Shown: in pieces, positions 47,707-56,369 of the stretch
How positions within the stretch are numbered: position 1 is the stretch's first letter
Layout of the letters: each line of letters begins with the position of its first letter
DNA from: Cupriavidus pampae
GTDB lineage: Bacteria; Pseudomonadota; Gammaproteobacteria; Burkholderiales; Burkholderiaceae
Reading direction: 5' to 3'
Length of the DNA: 64,000 bases
Assembly (NCBI RefSeq): GCF_914271485.1
Contig: NZ_CAJZAG010000003.1
Coordinates: forward strand, 558,001-622,000
Made by a program: the position numbers and the translations under genes
The notes under the pieces: model-generated
The model's database searches: none
What the model was told of the DNA's origin: nothing
Seen by the model: only the letters and a program-made list of their open reading frames with translations

Positions 47707-49275
47707 TCAGTGACGCAGGCCCTCGGCCGCCGGAGAAGCCTTCGGCTTGTTGGGGTCGATCGGCTGCGGCAGCAGCGTCGCCACGGTCAGGTTGTCGTCG
47801 TGGAAATACTTCGCGGCAACGGCCTGCACCTCTGCCGGCGTGACCGCCTTGATCTTGTCCAGCATGCGATCGATCTGCTGCCACGGAATGCCGGCGATCT
47901 CCGCCACACCGATCTCCATGCCCTGACCGAACACCGAATCGCGCTTGTAGATCTGCCCGGCGATGACCTGCGCCTTCACGCGCTTGAGCTCTTCTTCAGA
48001 GACGCCGTCGCGCGCGATGCGCTGGACTTCCTCGCGCAACGCCTTCTCGATTTCCTCGGTCGTGTGACCATCGGCCGGAATACCGTCGAGCACGAAGATC
48101 GATTCGTTGCGGTTGATGCTGTCGTAGCCCACATTCACGTCGTCGGCCAGACGCTGCTGGCGCACGAGCTCGCGATTGAGCCGCGCGTTGTCGTAGCCAT
48201 CCAGCACCGCGGACAGCACCTCGAGCGCGTACGGATCGACGTCCTTCTCCACGTCACGCAGGCGCGGCACCTTGTACGCGAGCACGATGTACGGGTTCTG
48301 CGCGGGCGCCTTGACCCAGACCCGCTTGATGCCCTGCTGCGGCGCCTCCAGCTGCGTCTTGCGCGACGGCAGCGCGCGCGGCTTGAGCTTGCCGTAATAG
48401 CGCTCCGCCAGCTTGCGCACTTCGTCCGCCTTGACGTCGCCGGCCACCACCAGCAGCGCGTTGTTCGGCACGTACCATTCGCGATACCACGCCTGGACGT
48501 CTTCCACACGCATGTTGACGAGGTCGTCCATCCAGCCGATGACCGGATGACGATACGGCATGGCCGTGTACACGGTGGCGAGCAACTGCTCGTAGACCTT
48601 GCCGCGCGGCGAGTCGTCGGTGCGCAGGCGGCGCTCTTCCATGACCACCTTCATCTCGCGCTCGAACTCATCCTTCTTGAAGATGACGTTCGCCATGCGG
48701 TCGGCCTCCAGCTCCATCATCTTCGGCAGGTATTGCTTGCCGATCTGCTGGTAGTAGAGCGTGAAGTCGCGGTTGGTCATCGCGTTCTCGCGGCCGCCGA
48801 GCAACGCGATCTGGCGCGAGAACTCGCCCACCGGCACCTTGGGCGTGCCCTTGAACATCATGTGTTCGAGCATGTGGGCCACGCCCGTGGTGCCGCTCAA
48901 CTCGTCGACGGCACCGGTGCGGTACCAGATCTGATGGACGACCGTCGGCGCGCGATGGTCTTCCTTGACGATCACGCGCATGCCGTTGGACAGCGTGAAT
49001 TCGGTAGTGCCGGCCTCGGACTGGCCGACGGCCGCCGCGGTGCGCGCGCCGGATGGCGGTGCCTGGGGCGCCGGCGCGCTGGTGGCTCCGGCTGTGGCCT
49101 GCGCGAACGCCGAGCCGGCGAAGGTCAGCGCGATCAGAGTCGGGACGACGCGGCGCGCAAACTTGCCGCGCAGGGTGTCGCGATGCTGACTGGCTTGATG
49201 GGCAGCCTGATGGTTGACCTGATGGTCACCTTCACGGCCGGTACGGTCAGCTAAAAAGACAGCGCAATGGTTCAT
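47707..49275 (-). CDS. M16 family zinc metallopeptidase, catalytic subunit
   Basis: A 522-residue protein with an intact inverted zinc motif HMLEH (H134, E137, H138) and the distal glutamate pair E213/E214 in MVMEERRLRTD-type context. The second M16 domain covers about 270-500. A hydrophobic signal-like segment (VVPTLIALTFAGSAFA) lies at about 43-58, behind an odd 40-residue hydrophilic, His/Gln-rich N-tail (HQVNHQAAHQASQH). No ATG, GTG or TTG lies between, so the ATG at 49275 is kept. With its inactive neighbour it likely forms a periplasmic peptidase. It is divergent from ftsY. Confidence 0.9.
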   Translation of the reverse strand: MNHCAVFLADRTGREGDHQVNHQAAHQASQHRDTLRGKFARRVVPTLIALTFAGSAFAQATAGATSAPAPQAPPSGARTAAAVGQSEAGTTEFTLSNGMRVIVKEDHRAPTVVHQIWYRTGAVDELSGTTGVAHMLEHMMFKGTPKVPVGEFSRQIALLGGRENAMTNRDFTLYYQQIGKQYLPKMMELEADRMANVIFKKDEFEREMKVVMEERRLRTDDSPRGKVYEQLLATVYTAMPYRHPVIGWMDDLVNMRVEDVQAWYREWYVPNNALLVVAGDVKADEVRKLAERYYGKLKPRALPSRKTQLEAPQQGIKRVWVKAPAQNPYIVLAYKVPRLRDVEKDVDPYALEVLSAVLDGYDNARLNRELVRQQRLADDVNVGYDSINRNESIFVLDGIPADGHTTEEIEKALREEVQRIARDGVSEEELKRVKAQVIAGQIYKRDSVFGQGMEIGVAEIAGIPWQQIDRMLDKIKAVTPAEVQAVAAKYFHDDNLTVATLLPQPIDPNKPKASPAAEGLRH

Positions 49276-49336
49276 GCGACCCCGTCTGCTAAAATTTTGG
49301 CGATTGATTCTAACGGGTATTGTGACCCCTTTCCCA

Positions 49337-50596
49337 ATGTTTAGTTTCTGGAAGAAGCGCAAGGCCGAGCCGGCCCCTGCGCCTGCCGAGCCGCCGGCCG
49401 CTGTACCCACGCCGGAAATCGTGCCGGTTTCCGCACCGGCATTGGTTCCCGCGCCCGTCGCCCCGTCGCCCGCCGCGACGCCGACGCCCATCCCGGTACC
49501 GGTCTTTACGCCGGCACCAGTCCCCACGCCAACCCCAGCACCGGTGCCTGCGCCAGTGCCGGTCCCCGTGCCTGTGCCCGTGCCGGCGCAGGTTCCACCG
49601 CCGCCGCCGGCCCCGGTTGCCGCCCCCGCGCCATTGCCGGTGCCAACGCCGGTCGAAGAGCTGGAGCTCACGCCGCCCCCGGCGCCGACCGCCGAAGCCA
49701 AGCGCGGCTGGATGACGCGCCTGCGTGCGGGCCTGTCCAAGACCAGCCGCAATATCGGCACGCTGTTCGTCGGCGTGAAGGTGGATGAGGCACTGTTCGA
49801 GGAACTGGAAACCGCGCTGCTGATGGCCGATGCGGGCGTCGAGGCCACCGAATACCTGCTCGGCGAGCTGCGCCGCCGCGTGAAGAGCGAGCGCATCGAG
49901 ACCGCCGAGGGCGTCAAGGCCGCGCTCCGCGCGCTGCTGATCGACCTGCTGCGTCCGCTCGAGAAATCGATGGCGCTGGGCCGCGACCAGCCGCTGGTGA
50001 TGATGATCGCGGGCGTCAACGGCGCCGGCAAGACCACCAGCATCGGCAAGCTCTGCAAGCACTTCCAGAGCTACGGACAGTCGGTGCTGCTGGCGGCCGG
50101 CGACACGTTCCGCGCGGCCGCGCGCGAGCAGCTGACGATCTGGGGCGACCGCAACAACGTGACCGTCGTCGCGCAGGAGAGCGGCGATCCGGCCGCGGTG
50201 ATCTTCGACGCGGTGAACGCGGCGCGCGCGCGCGGCATCGACATCGTGATGGCCGATACCGCGGGCCGTCTGCCCACGCAGTTGCACCTGATGGAAGAGC
50301 TGCGGAAGGTCAAGCGCGTGATCGGCAAGGCCATGCCATCGGCTCCGCACGAGGTGCTGCTCGTGATCGACGCCAACACCGGGCAGAACGCGCTGGCGCA
50401 GACGCGCGCGTTTGACGACGCGCTCGGCCTGACCGGCCTGATCGTAACCAAGCTCGATGGCACCGCCAAGGGCGGCATCCTGGCCGCGATCGCTCGCCAG
50501 CGTCCGGTACCGGTCTACTTTATCGGGGTCGGGGAAAAGGTCGAGGACTTGCAGCCGTTCAAGGCTGACGAGTTTGCGGACGCCTTGCTGGGCTGA
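49337..50596 (+). CDS. ftsY: Signal recognition particle receptor FtsY
   Basis: A 419-residue SRP receptor GTPase. After MFSFWKKRK comes an exceptional Pro/Ala/Val-rich segment (about residues 11-117) with alternating Pro-Val and a run of five prolines at 87-91. It replaces the acidic A domain common in FtsY. The N and G domains follow: GVNGAGKTT, ADTAGRLPTQ, TKLDGTAKGG and the C-terminal IGVGEKVEDLQPF. The protein targets ribosomes with SRP to the inner membrane. The start is 49337; the open frame from 49274 overlaps the divergent promoter region. Confidence 0.96.
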   Translation: MFSFWKKRKAEPAPAPAEPPAAVPTPEIVPVSAPALVPAPVAPSPAATPTPIPVPVFTPAPVPTPTPAPVPAPVPVPVPVPVPAQVPPPPPAPVAAPAPLPVPTPVEELELTPPPAPTAEAKRGWMTRLRAGLSKTSRNIGTLFVGVKVDEALFEELETALLMADAGVEATEYLLGELRRRVKSERIETAEGVKAALRALLIDLLRPLEKSMALGRDQPLVMMIAGVNGAGKTTSIGKLCKHFQSYGQSVLLAAGDTFRAAAREQLTIWGDRNNVTVVAQESGDPAAVIFDAVNAARARGIDIVMADTAGRLPTQLHLMEELRKVKRVIGKAMPSAPHEVLLVIDANTGQNALAQTRAFDDALGLTGLIVTKLDGTAKGGILAAIARQRPVPVYFIGVGEKVEDLQPFKADEFADALLG

Positions 50597-50636
50597 TCGA
50601 ATTGCCCTCTTCCCGCAGGAAGAGGGCAGCAGCAAA

Positions 50637-51284
50637 CTACTCGCTGTCCGGCTGCGCGCCGGGCGCCGCATCGCGGAACGCGTCCAGCGCAAGGCAGGCG
50701 TCGTTGATGCGTGAGATCACCGGGTAGCGACTCATATCCACCTTGAAACGCTGGGCGTTGAACACCTGCGGCACCAGGCACAGGTCGATCAGCGTCGGCG
50801 CGTCACCATACGCAAACGTGCCCACACGGCCGATGCGTTCGAGGTTCACCTCGAGCGAGGCAAAGCCCTGCTCGATCCAATGGCGATACCACGCGTCCTT
50901 GGCCTCGTCCGCCACGCCGAGCTGGTGCTTGAGGTACTTCAGCACGCGCAGGTTGTTGAGCGGATGGATCTCGCACGCGATCTCCTGCGCGAGGCCACGC
51001 ACGATCGCACGCTCGAGCGGATTGCCCGGCAGCAGCGGCGGCTGCGGATGCGTTTCGTCGAGATACTCGATGATGGCGAGCGACTGGATCAGTGGTTGCT
51101 GGTCCACCATCAGCGCCGGCACCACACCGTCGGCATTGACGGCGCGGTAGTCGGGCTTCAGTTGCTGCCCGCCATCCTTGAGCAGGTGGATCGGCTCGTA
51201 GTCGTAGGGCAAGCCCTTCAACGCGAGCGCGATCCGTACCCGGTACGAAGCTGAACTACGAAAGTAGCTGTACAGCTTCAGCAT
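50637..51284 (-). CDS. Zeta-class GST: maleylpyruvate or maleylacetoacetate isomerase
   Basis: A 215-residue zeta glutathione transferase. The N-terminal MLKLYSYFRSSASYRVRIALALKG contains the SSxSxR glutathione/active-site motif. VVPALMVDQQPLIQSLAIIEYLDE completes the thioredoxin fold. It isomerises a cis ring-cleavage product to the trans form. Three bases separate it from the FAH-family hydrolase upstream, a pairing seen as NagL/NagK in gentisate breakdown. Maleylacetoacetate isomerase (tyrosine breakdown) cannot be excluded. Confidence 0.92.
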   Translation of the reverse strand: MLKLYSYFRSSASYRVRIALALKGLPYDYEPIHLLKDGGQQLKPDYRAVNADGVVPALMVDQQPLIQSLAIIEYLDETHPQPPLLPGNPLERAIVRGLAQEIACEIHPLNNLRVLKYLKHQLGVADEAKDAWYRHWIEQGFASLEVNLERIGRVGTFAYGDAPTLIDLCLVPQVFNAQRFKVDMSRYPVISRINDACLALDAFRDAAPGAQPDSE

Positions 51285-51287
51285 GCG

Positions 51288-51989
51288 TCAGGCCACCTTG
51301 ACCGTGAGGTCGCCCACGCCTTCGACGTGGCAGGTCATGACGTCGCCCTTGACGATTGGGCCCACGCCTTCGGGCGTGCCGCTGTAGATCAGGTCGCCCG
51401 GCTGCAGCTCGAACAGCTTCGACAGGTACGACACCATTTCCGGCACCGACCAGATCAGGTCGGACAGATCGCCGCGCTGCTTCTCCACGCCGTTCACGGC
51501 CAGCGTGACCGCGCCCTTGGCCGGATGACCAATGGCCGCCACCGGCACGATCGGGCCGATCGGCGCCGACTTGTCGAAGGCCTTGCCCGTTTCCCAGGGA
51601 CGGCCCGTCTTCTTCGATTCGTTCTGCAGGTCGCGACGCGTCATGTCGAGGCCGACCGCATAGCCGAACACGTGGCTGGCCGCCTGTTCGACCGCGATGT
51701 CCTTGCCGCCCTTGCCGATGGCGACGACCAGTTCGATCTCGTAGTGAACGTTGCCCGAGCCCGGCGGATACGGGAACGTGCCTTCGCTGTTGTCCGCCAC
51801 GTAGCTCACCGCGTCAGACGGCTTGCAGAAGAAGAACGGCGGCTCGCGATCGGGGTCCGAACCCATCTCGCGCGCATGCGCCGCATAGTTGCGGCCCACG
51901 CAATACACACGACGTACGGGGAAGCTTGCGCTGCTGCCTCGCACGGGAACGCCAACGGGGGCTTGCGGGGCGAATACGAACTCGGTCAT
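51288..51989 (-). CDS. Fumarylacetoacetate hydrolase-family protein, probably fumarylpyruvate hydrolase
   Basis: A 233-residue FAH-fold enzyme. The start at 51989 gives [18 protein letters not shown]. Family motifs are [26 protein letters not shown], the metal-site [15 protein letters not shown], and [15 protein letters not shown]. The short single-domain form matches NagK/YcgM fumarylpyruvate hydrolases rather than large fumarylacetoacetases. Together with the adjacent zeta GST it makes the lower half of the gentisate pathway; no gentisate dioxygenase is in the window. Confidence 0.9.
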   Translation of the reverse strand: MTEFVFAPQAPVGVPVRGSSASFPVRRVYCVGRNYAAHAREMGSDPDREPPFFFCKPSDAVSYVADNSEGTFPYPPGSGNVHYEIELVVAIGKGGKDIAVEQAASHVFGYAVGLDMTRRDLQNESKKTGRPWETGKAFDKSAPIGPIVPVAAIGHPAKGAVTLAVNGVEKQRGDLSDLIWSVPEMVSYLSKLFELQPGDLIYSGTPEGVGPIVKGDVMTCHVEGVGDLTVKVA

Positions 51990-52181
51990 CCAACTATCTC
52001 CAGACTCTGGTCTTGTAGGGCAGGTTAGCCGCGCCAGCCGTACGATGCTGCCGGGCCCGCGGCAGTGCAAGAGCATACACCCGCCATCGCGCGGAAGGCG
52101 CGGCGCGCGCATTCTCTTATGCATTCCTCTTCCTAAGTCGGCGCGAATCTTGCATGATGCAGTGCAACCGAAGCGACAGCC

Positions 52182-52817
52182 ATGACCCGCCGCCACCCTC
52201 CCCCTCCCGCCTCCGTCGCGCCAGTACAGCCCGTGCGCACGCTGCGCATCCTGCTGGTACGGGATCCTCACGACGCCGATCCACTCAACGTGGAGACGAT
52301 CCGCTCCGGATTGGCGCAGGCAGGCTTCACGGAGGTGCAGATGGTCGACGCGGACCTGCGGCTGCCGGACGTGATCACGGCCCAGCAGCCGGACCTCGTG
52401 ATCATCGCGTCGGAGTCCGCCGCGCGCGACACGATCGAGCACGTGTGCGTCTCCACCCAGCACGCGCCGCGGCCAATCGTGCTGTTCACCGATAACGACG
52501 ATTCCGCGCGCATCAAGGCCGCGCTGACCGCCGGCATTACCGCCTACATCGTCGATGGCCTGCGCGCCGAGCGTGTGAAGACCGTGCTCGATGTGGCCTA
52601 CGCGCGCTTCGAACTCGACCAGCAACTGCGCGCCGAACTCGACGCCACCAAGCTGAAACTTGCTGAACGCAAGGTCGTCGAGCGCGCCAAGGGCCTGCTG
52701 ATGCAGGCACGCGGCATTGGCGAGGACGAGGCGTACAAGCGCCTGCGCAGCATGGCCATGGAACGTGGCATCAAGCTCGTCGACGCCGCCCAGCGCGTCA
52801 TCGACGTGATGGCTTAA
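52182..52817 (+). CDS. nasT: ANTAR-domain antitermination regulator NasT
   Basis: A 211-residue two-domain regulator. Residues about 20-140 form a receiver-like domain in which the phosphoacceptor position is alanine (PDLVIIA, A76), so it is a pseudo-receiver. The C-terminal ANTAR RNA-binding domain (about 158-211) reads [17 protein letters not shown], then [27 protein letters not shown]. NasT proteins prevent leader termination of nitrate-assimilation operons and are usually held by NasS without nitrate. No nasS is adjacent. A leader with fitting hairpins precedes the transporter gene just downstream. Confidence 0.92.
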   Translation: MTRRHPPPPASVAPVQPVRTLRILLVRDPHDADPLNVETIRSGLAQAGFTEVQMVDADLRLPDVITAQQPDLVIIASESAARDTIEHVCVSTQHAPRPIVLFTDNDDSARIKAALTAGITAYIVDGLRAERVKTVLDVAYARFELDQQLRAELDATKLKLAERKVVERAKGLLMQARGIGEDEAYKRLRSMAMERGIKLVDAAQRVIDVMA

Positions 52818-52837
52818 GCTGGACCGAAGCCAGCGGC

Positions 52838-52870
52838 GCACGCCGCTGGTGCAATGCACAACTGTGGCGC
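52838..52870 (+). promoter_or_regulatory. Two tandem NtrC enhancer-like sites
   Basis: Site 1 (52838-52852) reads GCACGCCGCTGGTGC, an exact match to the NtrC consensus GCAC-N5-TGGTGC. Site 2 (52856-52870) reads GCACAACTGTGGCGC, one mismatch from it. They lie 18 bp apart and about 140-170 bp upstream of the sigma-54 promoter, the usual enhancer distance. Confidence 0.72.
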
Positions 52871-53006
52871 TGCCGGCCGCCCCGTTCGGGCGTCGCCACT
52901 GACCCCGCGCACCCATCCGCTCCACCCATTCCCCGCGCGCTTCCCCTTTCAGGCGCCTTACGCCCGATTTCGCACGAAATTCGCGCGGATTTTCCCCATT
53001 CACACG

Positions 53007-53023
53007 CTGGCACGTCGCTTGCG
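53007..53023 (+). promoter_or_regulatory. Sigma-54 (-24/-12) promoter of the nitrate transporter operon
   Basis: CTGGCACGTCGCTTGCG matches the sigma-54 consensus TGGCACG-N4-TTGC exactly, with 10 bp between the GG (53009-53010) and the GC (53021-53022). Transcription would start near 53034, giving a leader of about 160 nt before nrtA. Confidence 0.88.
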
Positions 53024-53034
53024 TTATCGATGGA

Positions 53035-53184
53035 CGGCCAACGAAGGCCGCCAGTCGCACCGGTTTCAACACACACAACTCGATGGATGCGCGCGCCCAA
53101 TGACGGGCACGCGATCCCGGACAACGACGTCCTGAACTGCACCTGCCTGGCGAAGGCGGGCGGCGGCTCGGGACGTTTTTATTT
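53035..53184 (+). promoter_or_regulatory. Leader RNA with ANTAR two-hairpin motif and terminator-like hairpin
   Basis: Hairpin P1: CGGCC (53035-53039), loop AACGAA, GGCCG (53046-53050). Hairpin P2: stem 53090-53098 with 53105-53113 (one mismatch), loop AATGAC. Both loops are six bases with A at position 1 and G at 4, the ANTAR-target signature. Further on, ACGTCC (53127-53132) can pair with GGACGT (53171-53176) around an inner hairpin, followed by TTTTTATTT (53176-53184), a terminator-like end. The nrtA ribosome site GGAG follows at 53185. The layout fits NasT-dependent antitermination. Confidence 0.72.
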
Positions 53185-53195
53185 GGAGCCTCTCA

Positions 53196-54503
53196 ATGCC
53201 CTCTCGCCTCAAGATCGCCAAGCCGCTGCGTGTCTCCACCAACACCGCCACCGCCGATATCGTGCCCGCGAGCCAAGGCCGGCGCCGCGTGCTGGCGACC
53301 ATCGCCGGGGCCAGCGTCATGACGCTCGTCGATCCGCTGGTGCGTAGCGGGGCGTGGGCCGCGGGCTCCGATGCGCCCGAGAAGTCCGAGGTGAGGATCG
53401 GCTTCATCCCGCTGACCGACTGCGCGTCGGTCGTCATGGCTTCTACGCTCGGGCTCGACAAGAAGTACGGCATCAAGATCACGCCGAGCAAGGAAGCCTC
53501 GTGGGCCGCGGTGCGCGACAAGATGGTCAATGGCGAACTCGACGCGGCGCACGTGCTGTATGGACTGGTCTACGGCGTGCAGCTCGGCATCGGCGGCCCC
53601 AAGAAGGACATGGCCGTGCTGATGAACCTGAACCACAACGGCCAGGCCATCACGCTGTCTTCCAAGCTCGCCGAGAAAGGGGTGAAGGATGGCGCGAGCC
53701 TCCGGGCGCTGATGACGAAGGAGAAACGCGAGTACGTGTTCGCGCAGACTTTCCCCACCGGCACGCACGCGATGTGGCTCTATTACTGGCTGGCGGCCAA
53801 CGGCATCAATCCAATGCAGGATGCCAAGGCGATTACCGTGCCGCCTCCGCAGATGGTGGCGAACATGCGCGTGGGCAATATGGACGGCTACTGCGTGGGC
53901 GAACCGTGGGGCGCGCGCGCCATCGCCGACAAGATCGGCTTCACGGCCGAGACCACGCAGGCGATCTGGAAGGACCATCCGGAGAAGGTGCTCGGCACCA
54001 CGGCCGAGTTCGTGCAGAAGAATCCGAACACCGCGCGCGCGATGACCGCCGCGATTCTCGAGGCCTCGAAGTTCATCGACGCGTCGGTGTCCAACCGCCG
54101 CAAGACCGCCGAGACGATTGCCGCCAAGTCGTACGTGAACACCGACATGGACATCATTCTCGACCGCATGCTCGGCCGCTACACCAATGGCCTCGGCAAG
54201 ACCTGGGACGATCCGGACTCGATGAAGTTCTATCAGGACGGCAGCGCCAACTACCCGTTCCTGTCCGACGGCATGTGGTTCCTCACGCAGCAGAAGCGCT
54301 GGGGCCTGCTCAAAGACCATCCGGACTATCTCGCGGTAGCAAAGCAGGTGAACCGTATCGACGTGTTCAAGCAGGCCGCCGCCGCCGCGCAGGTGCCGCT
54401 GCCAAAGTCGGAATTCCGCACCGCCAAGCTGATCGATGGCGTGGTGTGGGATGCCACCAAGGACCCGAAGGCCTACGTCGACGGCTTCAAGATCAAGGCC
54501 TGA
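53196..54503 (+). CDS. nrtA: Nitrate ABC transporter substrate-binding protein (NrtA/CmpA family)
   Basis: A 435-residue periplasmic binding protein. A twin-arginine-like signal (QGRRRVLATIAGASVM, about residues 27-42) is followed by VRIGFIPLTDCASVVMASTLGLDKKYGIKI, the NrtA/CmpA hallmark, and GYCVGEPWGARAIADKIGF. Nitrate is the probable ligand given NasT control and NtrC/sigma-54 sites; nitrite, cyanate or bicarbonate relatives exist. Having a signal peptide, it is the transporter component rather than the cytoplasmic sensor NasS. Permease and ATPase genes follow. Confidence 0.92.
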   Translation: MPSRLKIAKPLRVSTNTATADIVPASQGRRRVLATIAGASVMTLVDPLVRSGAWAAGSDAPEKSEVRIGFIPLTDCASVVMASTLGLDKKYGIKITPSKEASWAAVRDKMVNGELDAAHVLYGLVYGVQLGIGGPKKDMAVLMNLNHNGQAITLSSKLAEKGVKDGASLRALMTKEKREYVFAQTFPTGTHAMWLYYWLAANGINPMQDAKAITVPPPQMVANMRVGNMDGYCVGEPWGARAIADKIGFTAETTQAIWKDHPEKVLGTTAEFVQKNPNTARAMTAAILEASKFIDASVSNRRKTAETIAAKSYVNTDMDIILDRMLGRYTNGLGKTWDDPDSMKFYQDGSANYPFLSDGMWFLTQQKRWGLLKDHPDYLAVAKQVNRIDVFKQAAAAAQVPLPKSEFRTAKLIDGVVWDATKDPKAYVDGFKIKA

Positions 54504-54551
54504 TTTTTCCACTGCCCTTCCACCGCGATTTGCCGCATGCAGGAGTCAGAC

Positions 54552-55454
54552 GTGAACACCATTGTGCAGACCGCGCCCGAGCGCGCCGCAGATAGCTTCG
54601 CCGATCCCGACGTCAAGGAGCGTGCCGCGCGCCGCGCGCGGGAGATTGCCGCGCAGGAGGCGCGCGCCGCCCGACGCGACGCGGTGTCGGGCCTCGTCAT
54701 GAAAACCGTGCCGCCCGTGCTCGGCTTCGTGTTGTTCGTGCTGGTCTGGCATGGCATCGCCACGCTGATTCCAGCCATTCCCACGCCCGGCAAGACGTGG
54801 GATGCCGCGGTACCACTGTTCACCGATCCGTTCTACAGCAATGGGCCGAACGACCAGGGCATCGGCTGGAATGTGCTGGCATCGCTGGCGCGTGTGGCCG
54901 CGGGCTTTGGCCTCGCGGCGGTGGTCGGCATTCCGGCCGGTTTTATCCTCGGCCGCTTTGCATTTCTCAACGCGATGATGGCACCCGTGATCAGCCTGCT
55001 GCGTCCCGTCTCGCCACTCGCGTGGCTGCCGATCGGTCTGCTGCTGTTCAAGGCCGCCAACCCGGCGGCGATCTGGGCGATCTTTATCTGCTCGATCTGG
55101 CCGATGATCATCAACACCGCCGTAGGCGTCACGCGCGTGCCGCAGGACTACCTCAACGTGGCGCGCGTGCTCGATCTGTCGGAGTGGCAGGTGTTCCGCC
55201 GCGTGCTGTTTCCCGCCGTGCTGCCGTACATGCTGACCGGCGTGCGGCTGTCGATCGGCACCGCATGGCTCGTGATCGTCGCGGCAGAGATGCTGACCGG
55301 CGGCACCGGCATCGGCTTCTGGCTGTGGGATGAATGGAACAACCTGAAGGTCGAGCATATCGTCATCGCGATCTTCATCATCGGCGTGGTGGGCCTGATC
55401 CTCGAGCACCTGCTGCTCGCGCTGGCCCGCCGCTTCAGCTACGGCAACAACTGA
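54552..55454 (+). CDS. nrtB: Nitrate ABC transporter permease (NrtB family)
   Basis: A 300-residue inner-membrane permease. I prefer GTG 54552, which follows AGGAG at 54541-54545, over ATG 54537. An N-terminal charged segment precedes about six helices. The EAA-type loop is DYLNVARVLDLSEWQVFRRVLFPAVLPYMLTGVRLSIG, and EMLTGGTGIGFWLWDEWNNL is typical of NrtB. It works with the adjacent binding protein and ATPase. Confidence 0.93.
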   Translation: MNTIVQTAPERAADSFADPDVKERAARRAREIAAQEARAARRDAVSGLVMKTVPPVLGFVLFVLVWHGIATLIPAIPTPGKTWDAAVPLFTDPFYSNGPNDQGIGWNVLASLARVAAGFGLAAVVGIPAGFILGRFAFLNAMMAPVISLLRPVSPLAWLPIGLLLFKAANPAAIWAIFICSIWPMIINTAVGVTRVPQDYLNVARVLDLSEWQVFRRVLFPAVLPYMLTGVRLSIGTAWLVIVAAEMLTGGTGIGFWLWDEWNNLKVEHIVIAIFIIGVVGLILEHLLLALARRFSYGNN

Positions 55455-55470
55455 CCGCACGGTGAGCCTT

Positions 55471-56274
55471 ATGGAAAAATTCGTCAGCATTGAAAACGTC
55501 GGCCAGACCTTCAAGACGCGCAAGGGGCCGTTCGTCGCGCTACGCGATGTCAGCCTCTCCATCGCCGAAGGGGAATTCATCACGTTGATCGGCCACTCGG
55601 GGTGCGGCAAATCGACGCTGCTGAACCTGATCGCGGGCCTGACCACGCCGACCTCGGGCGCGCTGATCTGCGCGGGCCGCGAGATCGCCGGCCCCGGCCC
55701 CGAGCGCGCGGTGGTGTTCCAGAACCACTCGCTGCTGCCGTGGATGACGTGCTTCGAGAATGTGCATCTGGGCGTGGAGCGCGTGTTCGGCGCCACCGAG
55801 AGCAAGGCTCAGGTCAAGGCGCGCACCCAGGACACGCTCGCGCTGGTGGGCCTGACGCATGCCGAGAGCAAGTATCCGCACGAGATTTCGGGGGGCATGA
55901 AGCAGCGTGTGGGCATTGCGCGCGCGCTCGCGATGCAGCCCAAGGTATTGCTGATGGACGAGCCGTTCGGCGCACTCGATGCGCTCACGCGCGCGCATCT
56001 GCAGGACGCGCTGCTCAAGATCGTCGACCGTACGCGCAGCACGGTGGTGATGGTGACGCACGATGTCGACGAGGCCGTGCTGCTGGCGGATCGCATCGTG
56101 ATGATGACCAATGGCCCGGCCGCGACCATCGGCGAGATCCTGAAGGTGGATCTGCCGCGCCCGCGCGACCGCGTGGCGCTGGCCGACGACAAGGCCTATC
56201 ACGCGTGCCGCACGGCCGTGCTGGACTTCCTTTATCGCAAGCAGCGCAATCCGGCACTGGCGGAGGCCGCTTAA
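55471..56274 (+). CDS. nrtD: Nitrate ABC transporter ATP-binding protein (NrtD type)
   Basis: A 267-residue ATPase. Walker A is GHSGCGKST, the signature ISGGMKQRVGIARAL, Walker B VLLMDEPFGALD and the H-loop VTHDVDEAV. It has one ATPase domain without the NrtA-like fusion of cyanobacterial NrtC. A GTG nine bases upstream (55462) is an alternative start. It ends the transporter genes; ybiB begins about 95 bp further on. Confidence 0.94.
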   Translation: MEKFVSIENVGQTFKTRKGPFVALRDVSLSIAEGEFITLIGHSGCGKSTLLNLIAGLTTPTSGALICAGREIAGPGPERAVVFQNHSLLPWMTCFENVHLGVERVFGATESKAQVKARTQDTLALVGLTHAESKYPHEISGGMKQRVGIARALAMQPKVLLMDEPFGALDALTRAHLQDALLKIVDRTRSTVVMVTHDVDEAVLLADRIVMMTNGPAATIGEILKVDLPRPRDRVALADDKAYHACRTAVLDFLYRKQRNPALAEAA

Positions 56275-56369
56275 GAGAGACACGCGGGGAGCCGCGCGAC
56301 CACGGTCGGGTGGAGAGCGATGGCGGGGTCCGCTATGATGAAACCCATAAGCCATTCTCTCCCCACATC

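Noticed and set aside
47707-50058. A 783-codon frame that joins the M16 peptidase to sequence antisense to ftsY
   Set aside because: The upstream part mirrors the Pro/Val-rich ftsY segment. The peptidase starts at 49275.
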